The notes beneath the pieces are model-generated. The model was not told where the DNA came from. It saw only the letters and a program-made list of their open reading frames with translations, and searched no databases. 64,000 nt of DNA from Phocoena phocoena (lineage: Eukaryota > Chordata > Mammalia > Artiodactyla > Phocoenidae), in NCBI RefSeq assembly GCF_963924675.1, contig NC_089224.1, positions 45,613,158 through 45,677,157 of the forward strand. The letters run 5' to 3'. Within the stretch, counting starts at the first letter, position 1; each line of letters opens with the position of its first letter. Both the position numbers and the translations under genes were made by a program. Of the stretch, positions 47,788 through 58,975 are shown piece by piece.

Positions 47788-49711
47788 GCCATTTATGGGC
47801 AACATGGAATGTCACAACTTCAATTCTTTTATTACACTGGACATTAAACACGCTCCTGGAACATGAAAGAGTATCGGTCCAATAGGATGTATTCATCTAA
47901 ATGAGACCCAAGGTTGAAATAAAAACCTGAGTCTCAATATATCTCTTTTTCAGTTCTAATACGAATACTTAGAGGTTTGACCCTGTACTCTATTTTGCCA
48001 CTTCTTAAATTGCACCAAAATACAACTAGCCTCACCTCTCTGCATTCTCCTCTAAAGGGACTCATACATTAGATTTAAATTCTTCCACATTTCTTTACAG
48101 GACCATAGCTCACAGTTTCTGACAGTTTACAGATAATGGTGACATAAAAATGAACAGCAAGGGTGAATCCATGCAGTTCTCTTCATTCTGTCACCAGAAA
48201 TGTTTTGACTGCATATATATGTGACAATGCGCTTGGCAATGTGGATTCCAGGAAAGTGAGGCAGGGGTGGTGACCGCCCTCCAGGGAGCAGGGAGGACAG
48301 ACTTTAGAGGCAGGATTAGGATGAGGGAAGCACCACGTGCTCAGTGCAGCTGAGGGCCAGTGCTCAGAGCTGATGAAGAGGAGGGCCTGGGAGCAGCAGA
48401 AGGCTCCACTCTGACAAAAATCTGGGGCTCCTCAATTTAAATGACATCAGACTTTCATTTCCTCTTTTAAGAAATGGAGACACCTTTAGTTGTGGTCACA
48501 CAAGACATTGCCTAGATCAAATAAAATAAAGTTTGCAAAGTACAGGCTGAGAATTTGAACAGAGTGAATGATAGCAGCCCTTTGTATTAATATAACAAAT
48601 GGTAACCTGTATAGTCCACCCTCAGCCCAGCCAAGAGAAGCTCTGACTACAGGTTCCTTAACACTCAGGGGTCTGCATGTTGAGGCCCCCAAATGCAAAC
48701 TCTAGGAGAGGGATTGCCTGTAGGCCTGCGAAGGAGTAGAGACCTAGTCTCCACCCTTAGAGCAGTGCCCCGTACATTAAGGAGAGAAATCCTACGGCAG
48801 CTGAAGCTCTTTGCAGCATCTAAGAAAGTGTTTTGACCTCTTCCCCACAAGAAAAAAAAAAAAAAAGGCTACTCTGTGACTAGTATGAATGAGATAAATA
48901 GTCCTTTTCCTCACCTTATTTTGTTTCACACCACCTGTGGTGTTAATTTTTAAGGCACAGATTAAATTATACCTTAAAAACAAACACATAACCTCAGAGA
49001 AAAAGATCAGATTTGTGGTTACCATAGCCAAGGGGGTGTGAGTTGAGAAAATCAGATGAAGGCAATGAAAAGCGTTTTTTCTTCCTATAAAAAAAGACAT
49101 TAAAATAATGTTGTAGAGACCAGGAAAATGGTAAGAAATATATATATGGGGGAGAGATGATGAGAATTAAAGCATTCCTAGATTTTCAGCCATGGAACAG
49201 CACAATACTCTAATTCAAAAGCTATTTCCCGGGTTAGCATTAGGGCAATGTTAAGCTAGTACTTCTCTAAAGCACGAATGGTAAGAAGGCACCAAATCTA
49301 AGTCATCGAGATAAAGGATGTTTTCATGCAATATTTATAATGAAAATTAATACCAAAATATGCACGAGGAACAAAATATAAAACTTTTAAGTAAAGAAAT
49401 GAAGTTGACCTCCATTTGCATGGCCCTGACAGTCTTACAAAGTAAGCCTTCAGGACGTAAATGAAATCTGCTTGTACACACCAACTCTTCTTTGTAAACT
49501 TATAGTCAAGGTGAGGTCCTGGGAAAGACATTTCAGGAACATGAGTTAAAAATCAGTTCAGACAATCACGGGGTCATTAGAAATTGTCAAATATGGTAAT
49601 TCCCTCAATTAAAAACAAGTGAAAAAGTAATCTTGAAAATATTAATGAGTTGCCTTCCATTAAAGATAGAAAAGTAAAACTATATTAAATACTTGGGGCT
49701 TCCCAATACTT
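47788..49711. other. Intergenic, unit 2
   Basis: Counterpart of 21663-23586. No gene or named repeat recognised. Confidence 0.55.
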
Positions 49712-49935
49712 GGGGCTTCCCTGGTGGCGCAGTGGTTAAGAATCCGCCTGCCAACTCAGGGGACACGGGTTCAAGCCCTGGTCTAGGAAGATCCCACATG
49801 CTGTGGGGCAACTAAGTCCATGTGCTGCTACTACTGAGCCTGTGCTCCTCAACAAGAGAAGCCACCACAATGAGAAGCCTGCGCACCGCAATGAAGACTG
49901 AACCCAGCCTAAAATAAATAAACAAATAATTAATT
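49712..49935 (+). mobile_element. CHR-type SINE, unit 2
   Basis: Counterpart of 23587-23810, with the same short upstream duplication of its head and 4 extra bases in the A/T tail. Confidence 0.88.
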
Positions 49936-50238
49936 ATATTAAATACTTACTTTGGTATAAAGACAATATAGTTTAAATAAAGTTTAATAAAATGCTATAT
50001 TTTAATATGAAAATACATTTTAATATTCTATGCTTAATATTGAAAATATTTTAACATAAATTTATAAAAATATGAAACATTTAAAATATTTAATTTAAAT
50101 ATGATATGAATTAAGTTAAATATAAAATTAATTTTAAAATGTAAAAAATAAAAGGCTGTGAGTTTTTTAACATTCCTACTTTTCAGATATTCAATACTTT
50201 CTCCCTCACTTTAACGCTGTATCCTTGAAAAACACCAT

Positions 50239-50899
50239 GAAGTCCCAGAGAATCTACAGGGGCGCTCAGCTCCCGCGTCCTCGGCCCCGGTGGTGGCCGC
50301 GCCCCGACTCACCCCTCAGGGCGTCCCCAACACCGTCCTGTCGTCCCATCGCCGTCGCCGCGTTCCCCTTTCTCTGGGCCTTCGCCGTCTCGCGCCAGAA
50401 ACGAGCCCGAATCTGAAAAATCGGCTCCCCTTTCTCTGAGGCTAGGAATCGCTGTGATTCCCCACCTCAGACCGCTCAGAAAAAGGCTTCTTTCCCAAAA
50501 ATTGCCTCGCTCAAGTTTCTGTGAGAAAATAAAGCGCAAAACTCAGGGGAAGCCTGAAAATGCAAGGTTCTTGTTCCCAGCCAGACAAAAATGTCTCTGG
50601 CGAGGCCGCGACAAGGCTTCCTCTTCAACACTCAGCACCGAGAAAACGAAGGTGTTTCGCGCACTATGCTGATTATTAAAGCAGCCTCAGGGACTACTTT
50701 TCGCCCTGTCTCTCGAGCTGCAGGAGACAACTGCAGACGGCAAACTTAATAGTCGGCGTTTCCCAAACAAACCCTGCGCCCTCTACCGGCCGCCTAGGGA
50801 AGGACGCTGTCCACAGTTCCAGGGAAGGAAGCTTCGCACTAATTGTTTGGCGGTGCCCACGCGTCTCCTGGCGGCCGTCTAGTGAATCACTCATTCTTA
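50239..50899 (+). promoter_or_regulatory. CpG-rich block upstream of IFN-delta-like copy 2
   Basis: Counterpart of 24110-24770. By eye only about two or three substitutions in 660 bp, so nearly all CpGs are kept in both copies. TATTAAAG at 50674-50681 and GAGAAAACGAAGG at 50640-50652. Confidence 0.55.
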
Positions 50900-51409
50900 A
50901 TGGCCCAGATCTATTTGCTAGTGGCAGGAGTGATGCTCTGCTCTATCCCTGCTTACTCTCTTGGCTGGAACTTGCCTAGAAGCCATAGCCAGGAAAACAA
51001 GGACGTCTTCCAACATTTGGAACAGATGCAAAGGATCCCCTCTCAGTGGTGCCTAAAGGACAGAACCGACTTCAAATTTCCTTGGAAAAGAGAGAATATC
51101 ACCCCAATCCAGGTGACTCAAGGCACCTGTCACCACCATCTGATGCTCCAGCAGATCTTCAACCTCTTCACCACGGAGGACAGCCGTGTTGCCTGGAGCA
51201 ACACCCTCCTCGATAAACTTCTCTGCCTTCATCTGAGGCTGCACCGACTGGAGCAGATGAAAAAAGACAATCTGGATTGTCGAGATTTGGGACGTGCTGC
51301 CCGGGAGTATTTCCATGGAATCCGTGTCTATCTGAAGGCAAAGGAATACAGCTCCTGTGCCTGGGAGGTTGTCAGAGTGGAAATTAAAAAGTGCCTTTCC
51401 CTTATGTAA
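50900..51409 (+). CDS. IFND: Interferon delta-like, copy 2
   Basis: Intact gene of 169 residues, one shorter than copy 1. A 3-base in-frame deletion turns Ser109-Ser110 of copy 1 into a single Cys109, one residue away from the position of alpha Cys86. One further change is Arg165 to Lys164 (copy 1 to copy 2). Otherwise the protein is the same: signal peptide 1-21, no equivalents of cysteines 1 and 99, conserved Cys51-Cys153 pair, sequon at Asn66, and family signature at 137-155. The open frame is kept despite the indel, which fits a functional secreted interferon. Confidence 0.85.
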   Translation: MAQIYLLVAGVMLCSIPAYSLGWNLPRSHSQENKDVFQHLEQMQRIPSQWCLKDRTDFKFPWKRENITPIQVTQGTCHHHLMLQQIFNLFTTEDSRVAWSNTLLDKLLCLHLRLHRLEQMKKDNLDCRDLGRAAREYFHGIRVYLKAKEYSSCAWEVVRVEIKKCLSLM

Positions 51410-52237
51410 GAATCCTCAAAGAAATGTCAAGAAATACAGAATATTTTTTATACTCGTGACACTTCTCATTCAATTACATTAGTGTTCAAGTCCAACGCAA
51501 TCTCGACTTGTGTTTCCTCACAGGCTGAAAAATGTCTGAAATGAAAATCATGATTTTAAAAAAGGTTTTGACAGAACACAATCTCTTTTCTTGTATAAAT
51601 AATTTTATAATGTAATTTAAAAGATCACTTTAAGTTTTGGCACAGGTATTTGCTATTTTCAACACATGAAGTATAGCAAGGTTTTTTGGATAGTGTGGTG
51701 TTAAAGATATTTGTCAGTTAACTTAAGGCTGACTGCTGTAACGGGTAAACAGAATGCTGTCAGGAATTTGATCATAATAGAATCTTACCTTTCCCTGGTA
51801 TAAGAACACAAGGCAGGCATTCCTGATCAGATGGATGTTCTAAGTTGCTCACCAAAGAGTGATTTGGGGACATGGGTACCCCCTGTTTTGTGGATTTGTC
51901 CATCATCAACAGGTGACTGCAAATTTTTCTGCAGTATTTGAGTCTATTCCACTCAGTGGTAAAGGGAAAAAGTCTGGTGCATCACATGGGACATTTTCAA
52001 GGGCCAGGACTATACAGGGCAAGAACACTTCTGCTCACATTACATGGCCTGGATTTATCCTCGTGGAAATCTCACTGCAAAGATGTTGGCAAGTTATTGG
52101 ATGATTAATAGACGAGGAGACAAGTTCAGTGCATAAGACCACTTTTCATCTTTACACTATTTGTCCTAATGAAGTTCTGGGTGGGGTGGAGGGGAACAAC
52201 TAATGTTCTTGCTTTCACACACTTCATTAAAAAACAA
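51410..52237. other. 3' flank of IFN-delta-like copy 2
   Basis: AT-rich non-coding DNA, counterpart of 25284-26110. No gene recognised. Confidence 0.6.
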
Positions 52238-52621
52238 TCTACCCACAGAGAAAGAGAAATATCATTTATATGTGAAATCTTAAAAAAATGATACAAATGA
52301 AGTTATTTACAATACAGAAAAGGACCCACAGACTAACAGAAGAAACTTATGGTTACCAGGGAGGAAGGGTGGGGGAGGGATAGTTGGGGAGTTTGGGATT
52401 GACATGTACACACTGCTATATTTGGGATGGATGGCCAACAGGGACCTACTGTGTAGCACAGGGAACTCTGCTCAATATTATGTGGCAACCTAGATGGGAG
52501 GGTAGTTTGAGAAAGAATGGATGCATGAATGTGTGTGGCTGAATCACTTTGCTGTACACCTGAGGCTAGCACAGCATTGTTAATCAAATATACTCCAGTA
52601 TGAAATAAAAAGTTAAAAAAA
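52238..52621 (+). mobile_element. L1 3' end, unit 3
   Basis: Third copy of the L1 fragment, with more substitutions against units 1 and 2 than those have between them. Confidence 0.87.
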
Positions 52622-55600
52622 TCTCATCCTGTAGTTCTGCCTTAAAAGAAAGAAGACAGTCAAGTTTGGATATTTATTCTCAGACACAGTGGTATTATGA
52701 TTTCATATATTTTTATTGTTCATTTGCTGAAATAAAGAAAATTATAAAAAACAAAGAAACCCACAATCAGACCCAAATTCTTATTCCACAAGTTCAGCTT
52801 GGGGAAGATGACATGGATGTCACTCAGAGTTCACAGCATCATAGACTGTTGGAAAGAAGCATTCAAATGGATGCCCAAAGGCATAGCCTAAGAGGAAAAT
52901 ATCCACAAATGTAGACACAAGTTGTTTCCTTATTGCCTGAAGGAGACGAGAAAAGTATGATCAGGCAGCTTCTTGCAAGTACTTGAGGATGACTGAAGAC
53001 AAAATGGAGAGCAACTCTTCCATTTGCGTCCAGGCCCATGATTCTCATCCTGATCTTCTAAGTATTGAAAATGCAAACTTGAAGAAGAAAATATTTCTGC
53101 AAATGATCTTTAAAAAAAATCTCACACAATATTCCATTATCACTTCCCTTGTAGAACCACGAAGAATTTCCAAAGTCTCTGTAGATTATCGTCCTCTCAT
53201 ATCATATCTAACTAATATATGTTGGTATTCTTCCTTCTGCTATTACTATCATCACTGGTCCCTTCATGAGTATGTATTGAGCTCCTGAAATGACAGGGAC
53301 TGGACTAGCTGTCTAGGAACCGGGCTTGGGTAAGATGATGCCTCTCACTTTAGGTATTTTACAGACCTCTGCGAGGTATTCTGAGGACACAATAGGTCAG
53401 GTCATGTCTTACTATTTAGGCTTCTTCAACAAAAGAGCATAGACTGGGTAGTTTGTAAAGAGCAGAAATGTATTGCTCACAGTTCTAGAGTCTGGAAATC
53501 CAAGATCTGGGTGTCCACGTGGTCCAGTTCTGGTGAGAGCCTGCTTCAGGTCTCACACTGCAGAGTTCTCCTTGTTTCATCATACAGAAGGAGAGGGAGG
53601 CATTTATCTCTGACCTCTTTGATAAGGGCACTAATTCCATTCGTGAGGCCTCCGACTCCACACCCTAATCAAGTCCCAAATGGCCCGCCACCTGATACCA
53701 TCACTTTGGGGGATAGGACTTCCAAATACGAATTTTGTGGGGACGGAAACATTCAGACCAGAAAGGGCATTGAAGGCTACATGTCTTGGCAACCAGAAGA
53801 GAGAATATATTCATGTAAATAAAGAAGAATGAGCCATTTATCAGGCCAAAAGAGCAGACCGAGGACTCAGAATCCAAACTCTTGACTTTCAACCTGCAGT
53901 AATGCTTTAATTATTATGTGTCAAAATTTGGAAATCAAACTGAAATGGACCCCATCGTCCCTTGAAAGGGAATGAAGACACAGGATGAAAATATCATTCA
54001 TCAGTCTTTGTGAGGAGTCTCCAAAGAATCTCAGTATATAGGTAGTCATTGCCACATCCGTAAAGATCCACCAAAGAGTAATCTGGTTAATTGTCTGGTT
54101 GCTGTGACCTGTGTGAATCAGGGAGAGTTTGAGTTCAGATACATGGCTCTGTATGTGACACCAATCTGGTTATTTTCTGTCATGACCTAGTAGAGGACAA
54201 ATTAGCGACGAGGCCATCCTCCTGAGTTTAATAGAGTGCCGGGCAAAGGCTGAAAATTGTGCTGCTCTTACAACTTGAATCCCCAGAGCCATATGCACCT
54301 TGAAGGAAAGAGAATCCTAGTGGTTTTAGCAACAAACTCAGTAGGCATGACTGATACCAGTAGGAGTAGAGTGGGAATACTAGCCACTGTCTATTATAAT
54401 CCCAGCAAATACGACCGTGATAAAGGAAAATAGCTTCGTCATTCGTAACTGCCTTCCAGTGGGAGGAGAACATCTGAGAAACTGCTTTAGTTAAAAGTAC
54501 CTGTTGCGTGCTTACACTGGGCCTGGTGCTGAGGATAGCACAGAGAATACGACAGAGTCCAGTTGCTACAGAGCTTTTTTGCCAAAGATAGTCACATACC
54601 TATTATTTATTGAAAGATCGGAATTACAGAGGGCTGAGGCCACAGATCATCCACTGCAAAATAAAAGAATTCATGATCAGAGTTGAAAGTTAATTCTTTC
54701 CATGATACCAATCAATATTTATCCAGTTCTCAATTAATTACAAAGATGGTTTTCTTTTGTTTGAAAAGAATAGGCTTGGATTGGAACCTCTGACAGTCCT
54801 TTGGGGAATCTGAAATTCAATGCAAAAATACAGAGAAAGATGCAAACCGATGATGATTCCTAAATCATCTGGGAGCAGATCGCTCCCACGGGTGCAAACA
54901 TTAGTTCTTAGGGGTGTGAACAAATCTTAGCTACTACAATGGTGGGTGGCACTCCAAAGCTCAACCCTATCCAGCAAAATCTCATTCCTTTGTATTCATT
55001 TTTCTCTTTGGGTTTTCTTGTGTATGAGATGAGAGGCATTGACATTGAGTGCATGGAAGATACACAATATGCAGGATCAGTGCTACAAGCTATGGTGGCT
55101 TGATGTTTCATCAGAGGACTTTCCCTCCATCATATGCTTGAAATCAAAGTCATAATGTGAGAGGTGGTCATTGCTTACTTATGAGCTGTTCTTGTCTGTC
55201 TTGTGGATTTTGCTTATGTTTGAGCCTCAGTGTGATGTGGGCATCGGGAATTAAGCACAAATAGGTTGTATTTTATTATTTAATTCTAAAAAAGTTATCT
55301 AGGAGATCAATAATTACGTCTAGTCCTAAAGAGAAAAAGTTGTTGACAATATCTAGAGGAATATCTAGCAGCTAGTGAAGTTAGAAATCATTTTATGATA
55401 TGAATCAAAACTAATAATTACTTAAAAATAAATGTTAAGCAAATCATTTAAATTTTCAATGGTTTTAGCAGTTTTGGTAGATTTTTAAAATACACCTATA
55501 CATTGGTATTCTTATGAAGTATCTGTATAAATTTTTATTGAATATGTAATTTGATACATTCCTATTTATTAAGTAAATGTATTACATTAAAAGTCATTCT

Positions 55601-55909
55601 GCACACTTAACCAAAATGTTAAATTAATTGCAGTAGCTTTTACAGCTAATTTTTAGCCTAATTTTTTTTGTCATACTCACCCGTGCATCGAATAAAAAGA
55701 AAAACCTTTTCACTTTCTTTTTCTATTTATAAAGTAGAGATATGCATGGAGTACATATCGATGCCCACAGTATATCTGTGTATCAAAATTTCATAGGGGG
55801 GCCATATGGAAAAGAAATATCTAGAAAGGTTCTGTGGGCAGGAGAAGGGGAGGCAAGAATGAAAAACAGTGGTTGAGAAACCCTGCCCTAACCTATCTGG
55901 AGAGTGCAA
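52622..55909. other. Intergenic 5' flank of IFNA copy 3
   Basis: Counterpart of 353-3640 with scattered substitutions and small indels. The unassigned old repeat lies at about 53429-53770. No gene recognised. Confidence 0.6.
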
Positions 55910-55985
55910 AATGAAAAGCAAAAACAGAAGTAGAAAGTAAGAGGGAACATTCAGAAAATGGAAACCAATTCATTCCCATTTAAGA
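55910..55985 (+). promoter_or_regulatory. IFNA copy 3 virus-response element and TATA box (variant)
   Basis: The distal GAAA half sites (55910-55965) match copies 1 and 2. The segment after GGAAAC changes from 'gaatgggtt' to 'caattcatt' just before the CATTTAAGA box (55977-55985). Inducibility could differ from the other two copies. Confidence 0.75.
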
Positions 55986-56080
55986 CCCAGGCCTGAAGGA
56001 AGGTCTTCAGAGAACCTAGAGAGCAGGGTTCACAGAGTCTCCCCACCTCAGCCAGGCCAGCAGCATCTGCAGGGTCCCCA

Positions 56081-56650
56081 ATGGCCCCAAACTTGTCTTT
56101 ACTCCTGGCCCTGGTGCTACTCAGCTGCAACTCCAACTGCTCTCTGGGCTGCGACCTGCCTCAGACCCACAGCCTGGCTAACACGAGGGCCCTGATGCTC
56201 CTGCAACAAATGAGGAGAATCTCCCCCTTCTCCTGCCTGAAGGACAGAAATGACTTTGGATTCCCCCAGGACGCGTTTGAAGGAAACCAGTTCCAGAAGG
56301 CTCAAGCCATCGCTGTCGTCCATGAGATGATCCAGCAGACCTTCCAACTCTTCAGCACAGAGGGCTCGGCTGCCACTTGGGATGAGACCCTCCTGGACAA
56401 GTTCTGCACTGCACTTTATCAGCAGCTCACTGACCTGCAAGCCTGTCTGATGCAGGAGGCGGGGCCGGAAGGGACTCCCCTGCTGAAGGAGGACTCCATC
56501 CTGGCTGTGAGGAAATACTTCCACAGAATCACTGTCTATCTGCAAGAGAAGAAGTACAGCCCTTGTGCCTGGGAGATTGTCAGAGCAGAAGTCATGAGAT
56601 CTTTCTCTTCATCAACAAACTTGCAAGAAAGACTCAGGAGGAAGGAATGA
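56081..56650 (+). CDS. IFNA: Interferon alpha, copy 3
   Basis: Intact 189-residue gene. It differs from copies 1 and 2 by six residues: Thr4Asn and Val5Leu in the signal peptide, then Thr33Ala, Gly67Glu, Ala99Thr and Ser184Arg. All five mature cysteines and the signature [19 protein letters not shown] are kept. Residue 184 Arg matches the usual interferon 'LQERLR' end, so Ser in copies 1 and 2 is the derived state. No N-glycosylation sequon. Its 3' flank is unrelated in recent history to that of copies 1 and 2. Secreted IFNAR ligand. Confidence 0.97.
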   Translation: MAPNLSLLLALVLLSCNSNCSLGCDLPQTHSLANTRALMLLQQMRRISPFSCLKDRNDFGFPQDAFEGNQFQKAQAIAVVHEMIQQTFQLFSTEGSAATWDETLLDKFCTALYQQLTDLQACLMQEAGPEGTPLLKEDSILAVRKYFHRITVYLQEKKYSPCAWEIVRAEVMRSFSSSTNLQERLRRKE

Positions 56651-56837
56651 CACACACCTGGTTCAACACGGAAATGATTCTCACTGCCTAATGAGACCAC
56701 ACTTCCACCTGTGCTACCATGTCAAAGACTCTCATTTCTGCTCTCCTCATGCCCTGAATTGAATCAATCTGTCAAATGTTTTCAGGAATATTAAGCAACA
56801 TCATGTTCAACTCTGCAGGCAGTAGTTCCTTACAGAT

Positions 56838-57030
56838 GATTTATTTATCTATTTAAAAATTTATTTATTTAACTATTTATAAAGTTTTAACTTATTTTTT
56901 GTTTGTATAATATTATGTGCACCTTTAAATTGTGGTTAAGAGAAAAAACCCTTTCTTTGTATTTAGTCTATTTATTTTTTGCATTAAATAAATTTTCACC
57001 ATAGAAAAATTTTTATATTTGTTTATTCTT
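56838..57030 (+). promoter_or_regulatory. IFNA copy 3 3' UTR AU-rich region
   Basis: ATTTA-rich stretch at 56838-56890 and an ATTAAATAAA at about 56983-56992 that holds both ATTAAA and AATAAA, so a stronger polyadenylation signal than in copies 1 and 2. Confidence 0.6.
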
Positions 57031-57083
57031 AAAAAAGAAACACCGAGCCTGAATGTGCAATCTGATTAAAGAATGGTGCAATT

Positions 57084-57276
57084 GGGGCTTCCCTGGTGGC
57101 GCAGTGGTTGAGAGTCCGCCTGCCGATGCAGGGGACGCGGGTTCGTGCCCCGGTCTGGGAGGATCCCACATGCCGCGGAGCGGCTGGGCCCGTGGGCCGT
57201 GGCCGCTGGGCCTGCGCGTCCGGAGCCTGTGCTCCGCAGTGGGAGGGGCCACAGCAGTGAGAGGCCCGCGTACCAA

Positions 57277-57314
<38 letters not shown>
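57084..57314 (+). mobile_element. CHR-type SINE, very young looking
   Basis: Head 'ggggcttccctggtggcgcagtggttgagagtccgcctgccgatgcagg', CpG-rich body, and about 39 uninterrupted A (57278-57316). The target-site duplication AAGAATGGTGCAATT lies on both sides (57069-57083 and 57315-57329). It is absent from the paralogous flanks in units 1 and 2. Confidence 0.93.
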
Positions 57315-57318
<4 letters not shown>

Positions 57319-57329
57319 ATGGTGCAATT

Positions 57330-58449
57330 CATTTACATCATTATGTAAATGATATGATACACTAGTTAGAGTCATTATGATACTCTAGTTAGAAGTAAAT
57401 ATAAACATCGTCTAAGCCAGGTTTTATGTTGCCCTTAGGATATAGTGGTGACCATAATGAATGTCCTTTGATTTTCTCCTCTGATTTTGTTAACCAGATT
57501 ATAATAGCCTTGTAAAGTGAATTGATTAACTTTCCATCTTTTCCATGTCCTATTAAAATAGGAACTAAACATGTTTTACTGAATAGGTTTATGACATAAT
57601 TTCCCATTTTGCTCTCTCTTCAAGACACTTCAGTGAGGACCTATATTGCTCTTTAAAGACTTTTGATAATGAATTTCTATTTCTTTTGGACAGCACACCA
57701 TGCTGAAAAGAGTCTAAGAAGATCCTCATGCACTGGAGCTAAACTTGTCTAAAACAGTATATAAGCTTTATCAAAACAAATTGTATTCTATTTCTTTTTT
57801 GAATTTTATTTTATTTATTTTTTATACAGCAGGTTCTTATTAGTTATCTATTTTATACGTATTAGTGTATATATGTCAATCCCAATCTGTATTCTATTTT
57901 GATTTTTATTTTTCTCCCTTTGTTTACATTGCCTAACAATGTACTCAGGAATATATCAGGTGCTTGAATTCTTGTCAGGAGAACTTATGAAATGAACCCT
58001 TAGCAAACAGTGCTGAGACAACCCCTTGCAATTTGATAGTCAGAAGCTCATCAAACCACATATTCCTAGCATAGCATTTATTCAATCAACAATACTTATA
58101 TTCCTACCATGGGCTGGGCATTGAGCTAATGACTGGGCATACGAAATTCAGACTTAAAAGTCTAATCTGCTGGAGGAGACAAGAATTAGCTATCAGTTAC
58201 ACAACAGAATGATAAGTGTTCTAATGGAAGCAGTGTATTTGCAAGGCAAACGCATAGGCCTGGAGCCACATTGTAAAATGGAGAGACATTATCAAAGAGT
58301 GGGTACTTTAGGACTGATAGATGGATATAGAAAGACACTTAAAGAACTGGACAATGAGAAAAGGGCCAGAGACACTGTGCAGGCCATTTGGAAGTAAGAG
58401 CTAAATCAAAGGGTTGACAAAATTGGACATTTTTTAAAAATAAGAAATA
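57330..58449. other. Intergenic with old repeat fragments
   Basis: Up to about 57,460 there is weak similarity to the flank of IFNA copy 1 (5085-5170). A reverse L1 3' end fragment lies at about 57795-57893 ('tttatacagcaggttcttattagttatctattttatac'). An old repeat-like stretch lies at about 58070-58230. No gene recognised. Confidence 0.55.
57795..57893 (-). mobile_element. L1 3' UTR fragment, reverse
   Basis: The complement reads 'gattgggattgacatatata...ataactaataagaacctgctgtataaaaaataaataaaat', a known cetartiodactyl L1 3' end pattern. Confidence 0.7.
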
Positions 58450-58668
58450 GGGCTTCCCTGGTGGTGCAGTGGTTGGGAGTCTGCCTGCCGATGCAGGGGA
58501 CATGGGTTCGTGTCCCGGTCCGGGAGGATCCCACGTGCCGCGGAGCGGCTGGGCCCGTGAGCCATGGCTGCTGAGCCTGCGCGTCCAGAGCCTGTGCTCC
58601 GCAACGAGAGAGGCCACAGCAGTGAGACGTCCGCGTACCGCAAAAAAAAAAAAAAAAAAAAAAAGAAA
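58450..58668 (+). mobile_element. CHR-type SINE, young looking
   Basis: Starts 'gggcttccctggtggtgcagtggttggg', ends 'gacgtccgcgtaccgc' followed by 23 A. 'aagaaata' flanks both ends as a probable target-site duplication. Confidence 0.9.
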
Positions 58669-58814
58669 GAAAAAAGAAATAAGGGCTAGGAACAAGACCA
58701 GGTTTTCCTCCCTACCAGGGATCTTGAAATGAGAGATGGGAAAGTTACACCAGGCCTTGAATGCTCCTGCTGAAACTTGGAGGCCAGGATGCTATTGTTA
58801 AGTTTCATACCAGA

Positions 58815-58975
58815 GGGAGGGAGAACTGGGTCCAGTTTCCTTAGCTGTTAAACTGAGATCATCATAAAAGCACTTCATAAAACTGTGGTGAGGATTAATT
58901 GCTTTAATTTATGTAAGGTGCTCAGAATGGTACCAGGCAGTTACTAAGTGCTCCTTACTTATTAGCTCTTCTATT
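58815..58975 (+). mobile_element. MIR SINE fragment
   Basis: 'ccagtttccttagctgttaaactgagatcatcat...gtggtgaggattaattg...gtgctcagaatggtaccaggca' matches the 3' half of MIR. Confidence 0.7.

Larger units (their letters stand above)
26145..52272 (+). repeat. Segmental duplication, unit 2
   Basis: Second full copy of the 26.1 kb unit, same orientation and same gene order as unit 1. The phase of the unit is arbitrary; here it is set by the first base of the window. Confidence 0.97.
52273..56684 (+). repeat. Segmental duplication, unit 3 (partial)
   Basis: Partial third copy, about 96-98% identical to units 1 and 2 by eye. It ends abruptly at about 56,685, 34 bp after the IFNA stop codon, where similarity falls to perhaps 75-80%. 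Confidence 0.93.
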
